DNA from: Fibrobacter sp. UBA1313
GTDB taxonomy: Bacteria; Fibrobacterota; Fibrobacteria; Fibrobacterales; Fibrobacteraceae
NCBI GenBank assembly: GCA_002307115.1
Contig: DBTP01000109.1
Coordinates: 1 to 6,203, forward strand
Direction of reading: 5' to 3'
DNA length: 6,203 bases
Both the position numbers and the translations under genes were made by a program. Below, in pieces: positions 1 through 5,591 of this stretch. How positions within the stretch are numbered: the first letter of the stretch is position 1; each line of letters begins with the position of its first letter. The notes beneath the pieces were generated by a model. It did no database searches, was not told the DNA's origin, and saw nothing but the letters and a program-made list of their open reading frames with translations.

Positions 1-1149
1 CAAATGAAAACTGAATTTCGTGAATGGTGGGAAACTGGAGGCAAAGCAGACTATATACTCAAACAAGGCTTAGCCCCTAGCGAGGATCTCTATCAACAAG
101 AGCTTAGCAAATGGATCAAGGGATATACAGACAAACTAATCGAGTATAATCTGTTTTTGATCCCCAACGAAGGAAACCTTCAAGCGCTCCTCACTTACTG
201 GCTTTTGTTCCCCGGATTTTTTTCCCTGTTGATTTTCATCGGTGGGTTCCTTTTTACCATGTACTTTCTTGAAAAACGCTGGGGAGCCCTACCAGCTTTC
301 GGCATTTTTCTTGGAAGTGTGATCCTCGGCGGAGTTATTTTTTCTGTGACTTTGCCTTTTTCCTATTTCAATCGCTATGCCGATATGCCCTTCATGGGAG
401 GGAGTCTTTCTTTAGCGCTCCTCTTAGGAGCCGCCACCATGGAGCGCGTCCGCTTTACCGTCCCCAAACCGATCATTGTAACTTGTGGCATTTTTCTCTT
501 TTTAGACATGTTCGTGAACTGGACCGTGAATCCGAATCTGTTCGGGTTTGTGACGTTCCTTACCCCCCTATTTTTTGGTGGCGGCGTAATTTTGGGCCGC
601 AAAATGCCTCCTCGGAAAAAGACCCAAAAGGAACTCGCTCAAGATAAATTAAATTCGATCTTACAAAAAAAGAGCGGGGATCCTATTGCAGAGCGCAAAG
701 CGAGAGCCCGAGCCGAAATTGATGACGGTTTTTCCGCCGCAAACCAAGCCGAGTACATAATCGCCTCTCGATTACTCATTAGCGGTTTTAGTGCTCTATT
801 ACAAGAGTACCCTTTGGATGTAGAATATCTAAAGTCAACGGCATCAAAAATGGTGAGTCCTAATTTTTTCTTAGAAATATCTAGTGTTCAATGGCTGGAA
901 TGGGGTTGCACCGCGACAGAAAAGAATGTTCCAGAAGCCGCCATTAACCTTTTAGAAAAAGCCCTAACGATCGAAAAAGAGGAAGCTTTGGTGCGCAAAA
1001 GTTTGTACCGTATTGGAGAATTACGGATACGATACCATTTGAAACCAGAGGAAGGAATTAAACGTTTAGAAAAAGTGATCGAATTAGGAGATCGCGATAT
1101 TCTGGCCGCTCAAGCAAAAAAATTATTGGAGCAACAGAAACACGAATAA
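1..1149 (+). CDS. Rhomboid-fold membrane protein with TPR-like C-terminal tail, probably catalytically inactive, likely 5'-partial
   Basis: Residues are numbered from the ATG at position 4. Residues 1-60 are polar. Residues 63-198 hold about five hydrophobic segments in rhomboid order: an L1-like stretch LLTYWLLFPGFFSLL (62-76), the E-x-x-x-G-like turn LEKRWG (89-94), a GxS-type helix start GGSLSLALLLGA (132-143) and a Gly-rich last helix ending GGGVILGR (192-199). Aligned by eye, Ser134 falls at the catalytic serine, but the next residue is Leu rather than Gly. The last-helix histidine position reads Thr187, and there is no His anywhere between residues 60 and 200, so serine-protease activity is unlikely. 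Residues 205-240 are a charged linker. Residues 245-378 are amphipathic helices resembling TPRs, for example around PEAAINLLEKAL (310-321) and PEEGIKRLEKVIELG (348-362). No TM1 precedes the L1-like stretch and the frame is open at position 1, so the true start probably lies upstream of the window. The rhomboid fold is fairly secure; the function is unknown, perhaps membrane-protein binding or scaffolding. Confidence 0.75.
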   Translation, partial: QMKTEFREWWETGGKADYILKQGLAPSEDLYQQELSKWIKGYTDKLIEYNLFLIPNEGNLQALLTYWLLFPGFFSLLIFIGGFLFTMYFLEKRWGALPAFGIFLGSVILGGVIFSVTLPFSYFNRYADMPFMGGSLSLALLLGAATMERVRFTVPKPIIVTCGIFLFLDMFVNWTVNPNLFGFVTFLTPLFFGGGVILGRKMPPRKKTQKELAQDKLNSILQKKSGDPIAERKARARAEIDDGFSAANQAEYIIASRLLISGFSALLQEYPLDVEYLKSTASKMVSPNFFLEISSVQWLEWGCTATEKNVPEAAINLLEKALTIEKEEALVRKSLYRIGELRIRYHLKPEEGIKRLEKVIELGDRDILAAQAKKLLEQQKHE

Positions 1150-1151
1150 CA

Positions 1152-2249
1152 TCACTGCATCCGAATCTCGTGATCGGGAGTGAAAGGAAGATCTTCTGCC
1201 CTTGGCGTTGCCACAAGCACTTGGCATTTCTTTTCACGGATCACGTCAGCAACGGCCCCACGACGCACAAGATCCAATTCTGCAAAAACATCGTCTAACA
1301 AAAGTACTGGCGAAATCAGGTGTGTGTTGGCCACATCTACAGAAGCAAAGCGCATGGCAATCGCTGCGGAGCGACATTGCCCTTGAGAGCCCACGGAGCG
1401 AAGCTCATGACCAGAGGAACAGAGCGTAAAATCATCTTTATGGGGCCCTGCGAGAGTGACTCCCTGAAGGCGCTCCGCGGATTCCAAAGATTCTAATTTT
1501 TCGGCAAATGTCAGTTTAACCGTTTCGATCTCCATCGGAACATGATCCGAAACAACCGCACTTTTGTAGCCACAGGTAATTTCGTCTGTACCATTGGCGA
1601 GTGTTTTATAATAGGCGGAGATAATCCCAGAAACTTCGTACACCAATTCCAGACGCTCACGCCAAATATCAGCTCCTAAGTCTATCAGTTGGTGCGTGAG
1701 TACTTGAAGGAGCGCTTCGCCCCCCACGGCACACGAGGACCCCTGCCGATTTTGTCTGAGCCATTGATTGCGTTGCGCAAGGATACGGCGATAGCGTCGA
1801 AGCGTATCCATATTCGAAGCTTTGCGGAAACAGAGAATTTCATCCATCCAGTGGCGCCGTTCTTCGGGCGCACCACGAACGAGTTCGATATCGGCGGGTT
1901 CCATAATCACCGCAGGAGAGGATCCAAAAAATGCCGAGGGACTTTTACATTCCACACCATCAATTTTCGCCACCAACGATTGAGACCGATTCAAGCGAAA
2001 AGCGCGAACCGATTGAACACCATTGAGGATGAGTTCGCCTCGCATCATCATTTCCGGGGCATCCCAACGGATCAAATCTCGTAAGTCCCGACTGCGAAAG
2101 GAAAATCCTTGGCAAAGCAGATGGACAGACTCCAGGATCGTCGTTTTCCCAACACCATTTCTGCCACTAATGACAGTGACCCCATCTCCAATCGAGAGAT
2201 CCATGTCCTCCAGGTTGCGTACCGAAGCAAGATGAATCGAATGAATCAT
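1152..2249 (-). CDS. recF: RecF, DNA replication and repair ATPase
   Basis: This is a 365-residue protein, the usual length for RecF. RecF is a cytoplasmic SMC/ABC-type ATPase that binds at single-strand gaps and, with RecO and RecR, helps load RecA during recombinational repair of stalled forks. All family motifs are visible: Walker A GRNGVGKT (29-36), the conserved EPADIELVRGAPEERRHWMD stretch (117-136), GPHKDDF (268-274), the ABC signature VGSQGQCRSAA (286-296), Walker B VLLLDD (315-320) followed by the D-loop AELD (323-326), and a late ATPR switch (347-350). The ATG at 2249 lies 14 bases after the stop of the TetR gene, with no clear Shine-Dalgarno sequence, so coupled or read-through expression from that gene is likely. 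dnaA and dnaN, its common neighbours, are not in the window. It ends 2 bases from the convergent rhomboid-like gene. The identification is secure. Confidence 0.96.
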   Translation of the reverse strand: MIHSIHLASVRNLEDMDLSIGDGVTVISGRNGVGKTTILESVHLLCQGFSFRSRDLRDLIRWDAPEMMMRGELILNGVQSVRAFRLNRSQSLVAKIDGVECKSPSAFFGSSPAVIMEPADIELVRGAPEERRHWMDEILCFRKASNMDTLRRYRRILAQRNQWLRQNRQGSSCAVGGEALLQVLTHQLIDLGADIWRERLELVYEVSGIISAYYKTLANGTDEITCGYKSAVVSDHVPMEIETVKLTFAEKLESLESAERLQGVTLAGPHKDDFTLCSSGHELRSVGSQGQCRSAAIAMRFASVDVANTHLISPVLLLDDVFAELDLVRRGAVADVIREKKCQVLVATPRAEDLPFTPDHEIRMQ

Positions 2250-2263
2250 AGGTCAAAAGACAA

Positions 2264-2911
2264 TTAGGTAATACCCTTGAGAATCAATCGTGTGAGCTGA
2301 TTGAGATACTTCTGCATATCCATTTTTTCCTTGTCAAATATGGCAAAGGAATGGGCGTTCACCGTGGGCTCATGCAAAGAAGACATAATAACACGAGACA
2401 TCATATCCACATCGTCAATTTTAAATGCCCCTCGTTCAATACCGTATCGCAAAATGCGACGAATCATATCTAAAGCATGGGTAAGCACTTCTTCGATGTA
2501 AAAATGAGCAAGTTCCGGGAAGTTACTGGATTCAGCGGTCATCAACTTGGGAAGACCCGCCACATGTTCGCTTTCCATCAAAGCCCACCATTGATTGACC
2601 AATTGATAGACCAAGTCTTCTGGGGTTCCTGTGTACTCATCCAAAAATTTATTTCCGAAAGAAAGAATCGGTCCCAGACCTTCCTTGACCACCGCTTTCA
2701 GAAGCGCTTCTTTATTTTCAAAATAAACGTAAAGGGTACCAGGTGTCACCCCCGCTTTGCGCGCTACCTGTTCCACCTTTGTTGCAGAAAAGCCTTGCTG
2801 GACAAAGAGTTCCAATGCGGCACTTAAAATTTCTTGAGGTCTTTCCTCTTTCTTTCGCTGCCACCGAGGTTCCGCTTTGGTAAATTCGTGAAAATTGTTA
2901 TCTGTTGTCAT
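2264..2911 (-). CDS. TetR/AcrR-family transcriptional regulator
   Basis: This is a 215-residue DNA-binding regulator starting at the ATG at 2911. After a polar head (1-22), residues 24-75 form a textbook TetR_N helix-turn-helix: ILSAALELFVQQGFSATKVE, then the recognition part VARKAGVTPGTLYVYFENKE and ALLKAVV. The remainder is all-helical and resembles the AcrR-type ligand and dimer domain, with a FPELAHFY segment near residues 131-138 and a later GIERGAFKIDD stretch. The ligand cannot be read from the sequence. The frame also extends upstream to a TTG at 2983, but that start would overlap the end of the barrel gene and add an untypical N-terminus, so the internal ATG is preferred. No Shine-Dalgarno is evident before that ATG. 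Such proteins often repress their own or adjacent genes, so recF, 14 bases downstream, or the envelope genes upstream could be targets; this is inference. The family call is secure. Confidence 0.93.
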   Translation of the reverse strand: MTTDNNFHEFTKAEPRWQRKKEERPQEILSAALELFVQQGFSATKVEQVARKAGVTPGTLYVYFENKEALLKAVVKEGLGPILSFGNKFLDEYTGTPEDLVYQLVNQWWALMESEHVAGLPKLMTAESSNFPELAHFYIEEVLTHALDMIRRILRYGIERGAFKIDDVDMMSRVIMSSLHEPTVNAHSFAIFDKEKMDMQKYLNQLTRLILKGIT

Positions 2912-2955
2912 AGAAACGAATATAGTTAAGTTGAAAATCTCAGTTTGTCTGTCAA
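2912..2955 (-). promoter_or_regulatory. Possible promoter of the TetR-recF unit
   Basis: This lies in the largest intergenic gap in the window (46 bases, 2912-2957). On the minus strand a perfect TTGACA (2955-2950) begins just after the barrel gene's stop codon. Downstream are TAACTA (2928-2923), at 21-base spacing, and TATATT (2924-2919), at 25-base spacing; both spacings exceed the sigma-70 optimum of 17. The TATATTCG string also resembles the TAnnTTTG -7 box of Bacteroidota-type promoters, but no matching -33 box sits at the right distance. If TATATT is used, the start site would fall at or within a base or two of the ATG at 2911, giving an almost leaderless mRNA, which fits the missing Shine-Dalgarno. 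A promoter here is plausible from gene layout, but the motif evidence is weak. Confidence 0.25.
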
Positions 2956-2957
2956 GC

Positions 2958-3983
2958 TTATGGAATTCGACCCTTGATACCAAAACTCAAGGGATTCCAA
3001 AGACCCGCTTCTGATTCATAAAGAAGGGCATAACTCACGTCAAAGGGTAAACGCGTCTTACTCACGCGAATTTCAAACCGATACCCCACTCCAATCGTGT
3101 AGTCCGAATCATCCATACCCACACGGAGAGTTCCATTAGGAATGGCTTCCCACTCTACGCCCACACGTCCAGTCCAAACATGCAAATCAGGATCAAAGGC
3201 TAAAAGTGTATCTGCAATTTGGTAATCAATGGCTTCCATCCAACTCGAAACAGGCATTCCATAAATGGTGGATCGATAACCCAGACCTATTTGTAAAACC
3301 TTAGGCCGTACCCCTTCTGTCGAAGCTACAGAGTTGTCCTGACTAGGATTTTTTGTCCATGTTGCAGATAAATTTTTACTGAAACTCAAATTGCGAATCA
3401 CGACAGAGGTCGACCATTTTTCGTCCCATTGACGTACCCATCCTAAATTGAAAGTAACCGGGCTCTGATAACCATCCACCAAATCAATGTTATCATAATA
3501 GCCAGATACATCCAAGTTATCGTAACTCATGGAAAAAGAAAGACCGATCCCATCCTTACGAGAAATCCGATAACCAAGACCCACATATGCCATAGTAAAA
3601 TAAGGACTCGCAGTACCCGTCTTTTCATCATCCTCATTAATCACATCAAAAGCCATATCGCCCCGATACAAAATGGCAGCACCAATGCCCATGCGTGAAC
3701 CCACACGATTTTCGATGCCAACAGAGCCACCGGTACGATCCAAATCTCGCTTTTCCGCATGAAGTGAATAACTTAATTCTGTCCGAAAGCCAAGAATGGC
3801 GGGGTTCCAAAAAGCAGCAGGTTGAGCGGCAGTATCTGCGGTGCCCGTGTTACCACGGCCAAGTTCGCGCGTGCCCGCGCTCATGCGTTCCACAAAGCCA
3901 TCAAAACTCCCAAGCATCGCCTTCTTATCGGCAAAAGAAGATACCGAGCCTAAAATAATTAGGAAGCCTATTAAACGTTTCAT
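2958..3983 (-). CDS. PorV/PorQ-like outer-membrane beta-barrel protein
   Basis: This is a 341-residue exported protein. The N-terminus MKRLIGFLIILGSVSSFA is a Sec signal peptide with likely cleavage after Ala18 (SFA|DKK). Directly after it comes the signature seen at the start of PorV/PorQ and related FadL-like barrels, SAGTRELGRGNTGTAD (35-50), then AAFWNPAILGF (56-66), matching the family pattern of a Gly-rich inner strand followed by a WNPA motif. The rest is alternating beta-strands with barrel-type glycines and aromatics, for example MAYVGLGYRI (131-140), VTFNLGWVRQW (176-186), LQIGLGYRS (230-238) and YTIGVGYRFEIRV (295-307). In T9SS bacteria, PorV binds cargo C-terminal domains; other relatives have unknown roles. 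It overlaps the upstream secreted-protein gene in an ATGA and uses the strong GGGAGGA site at 3992-3998. It ends Gly-Arg-Ile-Pro rather than with the terminal aromatic common in BAM substrates. The family assignment is good; a role in secretion is inference. Confidence 0.8.
   Translation of the reverse strand: MKRLIGFLIILGSVSSFADKKAMLGSFDGFVERMSAGTRELGRGNTGTADTAAQPAAFWNPAILGFRTELSYSLHAEKRDLDRTGGSVGIENRVGSRMGIGAAILYRGDMAFDVINEDDEKTGTASPYFTMAYVGLGYRISRKDGIGLSFSMSYDNLDVSGYYDNIDLVDGYQSPVTFNLGWVRQWDEKWSTSVVIRNLSFSKNLSATWTKNPSQDNSVASTEGVRPKVLQIGLGYRSTIYGMPVSSWMEAIDYQIADTLLAFDPDLHVWTGRVGVEWEAIPNGTLRVGMDDSDYTIGVGYRFEIRVSKTRLPFDVSYALLYESEAGLWNPLSFGIKGRIP
2971..2993 (-). repeat. Perfect 7-bp inverted repeat with 9-base loop in the end of the barrel gene
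   Basis: CCCTTGA (2971-2977) and TCAAGGG (2987-2993) are exact reverse complements around a 9-base loop. The element lies inside the last codons of the PorV-like gene, 11-33 bases before its TAA. No T-tract follows on either strand, so it is not a standard intrinsic terminator. It could slow decay of the upstream mRNA or lower read-through into the TetR gene, or it may be chance within coding sequence. Confidence 0.3.
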
Positions 3984-5578
3984 CGGCGGGATCCTCCCAA
4001 GGTCATCACCTTCCCCCAGCCCACATGATCATGGTTGTCCTTGACCCGCACATAATAAATGCCCATCGTTGCGGCACGACCGTGATCATCATAACCATCC
4101 CAGAAGTCTTCTGTGGCAAGCGAACTCCGCGTGGAACTCGCTGGTCTAAAAACACTCTTCACGATCGTTCGAATCTTGCGCATATCATAACTAAAAATTT
4201 CAATCGTAATTTTCGCATCTTTGCCGACTTTGTAGGCCACAAGCGCAGTTCCGCCAGCGACAATCACCGAAGGCACCATTCGAATGGAGCCCAAATTATC
4301 ATTCACAGCCGCTTGATTCAAAATGTAAGACCACGTTTTGCCTGTATCCGCAGAAACGGAAACGCCAGCTCCATAAGTACTCACTGCAATTCCTGTAACA
4401 CTCGCAGTCAAAGGGAAAGTGCTCACAGAAGTAATCGTCGTCGACCGATCCACAACGCCCGCATCCAGAGCATACAACCACTGATTTTCATTATCCCATG
4501 GAATAGCCCCATTGCTATCAAGTTTCAAAAGACCGCTGATGGAGCCTTCAATAGTCTGCACCGATAAAAAAGCGAGAGATCCCACAAATGCAATCCCACT
4601 TACACTGTAATCGGCCTTATCATAAATATCTTTCTGCACTTTACCCACAGTATCCTTGAACACCACTTCCTTAAATGTGGCCCCATTCCAAGAACGCCAA
4701 AGATGACTTTGTGTGCTAGAGCCCGAACGCACCGAAGTTTCAGCAATAATTTGCGTAGGAGAGCCACCGATCCAAACCCCTGTAACACGCCCCGTATCCA
4801 AGGCCGGGATATTCAATTTGGTAAGTGTATTTCCCGTTCTAACCTTCTGATACAAACCTCGCTCGGTCGCAAGCCAAAGCGCAGAGGTTTCCGGATGTAA
4901 TGCAAGTCCAAAAACAGAAGGGTTCTTTTTTCCATCAATGGAACTTTGTGAGGTGAGTGTGTCTATTTTAAGTCCCGAAGCATTGATCACATAATACCCC
5001 ACTCGAGCATTACTCGCCCCATTGGAAATATCATATTTGGTGAGTCCCAAAATGCCACGTGCAATCCACAAAACTTTAGTCGTAGAATCATAAGCAAGAC
5101 CACTCACCGCCTGATTCATGGGAGCTAAATAATCTTTATCGATATTCGCCGTAGGAACATCCAAAGGCGTGGAATAAACGGCATTAATTGCCCGAGAAGA
5201 AAGAATACCCGCGGGTTCTATAAAGCTACTTGCGGAATCGTTAATAGAAAAAAGCGGAAGCACCCAACCCAAAGCCCCTGCAGAAGCAGAAACTGTACGA
5301 CGATGTTCTGCCGTGAGATCCGAAAAAATGCCGTCTTGCACAGGGGTTTCTTCATCGCCCAAAAATTCTTGAGCCATACCCGTTGCATGAACCCCTGTCG
5401 CACTTTGTGAAAGCGTCAATAGAGTGAGTCCACTCCCTGCATCGCCACGAGAAAGTACCCACAAAGAACCCGTAGAAGAACCCTTCCCCACGGCAAAAGT
5501 GAAATTACTCACCAACCGATCTTCTGCGGCAAAAGTGAGAGCGGTCAAAGCCAAAAGGGAAAAGAAAATTTTACTCAT
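3980..5578 (-). CDS. Secreted beta-propeller-like protein with FlgD-type Ig-like C-terminal domain
   Basis: This is a 532-residue protein of unknown specific function. MSKIFFSLLALTALTFA is a signal peptide, probably cut near residues 17-18 before EDRLVS. The body carries at least five blade-like repeats with a V-x-G-x-x core: VSGLAYD (158), VFGLALH (222), VTGVWIG (265), VSGIAFV (326) and VTGIAVS (394). Several are followed by strands such as LWIARG or LWLATERGLY, and the last by the Asp-box-like SADTGKTW (409-416); together these suggest a beta-propeller. Residues about 445-528 form a FlgD-like Ig fold: VAYKVGKDAKITIEIF, then DFWDGYDDHGRAATMGIYYV, ending GWGKVMTLGG. Such tails are frequent at the C-terminus of exported proteins in Fibrobacterota and other FCB bacteria and resemble sorting domains. 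No catalytic residues or lipobox are seen. It begins 13 bases after lolA and overlaps the PorV-like gene by an ATGA, suggesting an outer-membrane or surface location with that barrel as partner. The domain calls are from pattern reading only. Confidence 0.78.
   Translation of the reverse strand: MSKIFFSLLALTALTFAAEDRLVSNFTFAVGKGSSTGSLWVLSRGDAGSGLTLLTLSQSATGVHATGMAQEFLGDEETPVQDGIFSDLTAEHRRTVSASAGALGWVLPLFSINDSASSFIEPAGILSSRAINAVYSTPLDVPTANIDKDYLAPMNQAVSGLAYDSTTKVLWIARGILGLTKYDISNGASNARVGYYVINASGLKIDTLTSQSSIDGKKNPSVFGLALHPETSALWLATERGLYQKVRTGNTLTKLNIPALDTGRVTGVWIGGSPTQIIAETSVRSGSSTQSHLWRSWNGATFKEVVFKDTVGKVQKDIYDKADYSVSGIAFVGSLAFLSVQTIEGSISGLLKLDSNGAIPWDNENQWLYALDAGVVDRSTTITSVSTFPLTASVTGIAVSTYGAGVSVSADTGKTWSYILNQAAVNDNLGSIRMVPSVIVAGGTALVAYKVGKDAKITIEIFSYDMRKIRTIVKSVFRPASSTRSSLATEDFWDGYDDHGRAATMGIYYVRVKDNHDHVGWGKVMTLGGSRR
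3992..3998 (-). promoter_or_regulatory. Strong Shine-Dalgarno site for the PorV-like gene, inside the upstream CDS
   Basis: The minus strand reads GGGAGGA here, 8 bases before the ATG at 3983. It is the best ribosome binding site of any gene start in the window. Being inside the last codons of the secreted-protein gene, whose TGA overlaps the ATG as ATGA, it supports both the start choice and translational coupling. Confidence 0.8.
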
Positions 5579-5580
5579 AT

Positions 5581-5591
5581 CGCCGGGGGCG
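5581..5591 (-). repeat. Small all-G/C inverted repeat in the lolA / secreted-protein junction
   Basis: The minus strand reads CGCC-CCC-GGCG, a 4-bp stem with a 3-base loop in which all 11 bases are G or C. It lies between the lolA stop (5592-5594) and the ATG at 5578, where a Shine-Dalgarno would normally sit; the nearest GAGG (5598-5595) is 16 bases from the ATG, too far to be typical. It could tune initiation of the downstream gene or be an accident of composition. Confidence 0.25.

Noticed and set aside
1118..1131. A-rich run giving a T-tract for minus-strand transcription past recF
   Set aside because: No stem-forming sequence precedes the run, so it does not make an intrinsic terminator.
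1188..1197. GAAGATCTTC palindrome near the recF 3' end as a terminator
   Set aside because: It is a loopless 10-base palindrome in coding sequence with no T-tract; it cannot form a useful terminator hairpin and is expected by chance.
1689..2084. 131-codon open frame on the plus strand
   Set aside because: It lies antisense within recF, whose motifs confirm the minus-strand reading; no domain or ribosome site supports it.
2912..2957. TetR autoregulatory operator palindrome
   Set aside because: Only 3-4-base inverted repeats (such as CAG...CTG) could be found, too weak to call an operator.
2912..2983. N-terminal extension of the TetR protein to a TTG at 2983
   Set aside because: It overlaps the barrel gene by 26 bases, uses a rare start and adds 24 residues not typical of TetR proteins; the ATG at 2911 gives a normal length.
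4025..4567. 180-codon open frame on the plus strand
   Set aside because: It is fully antisense to the secreted-protein gene, with His/Arg/Asn-rich low-sense composition and no recognisable motif; it is a shadow of the real frame.
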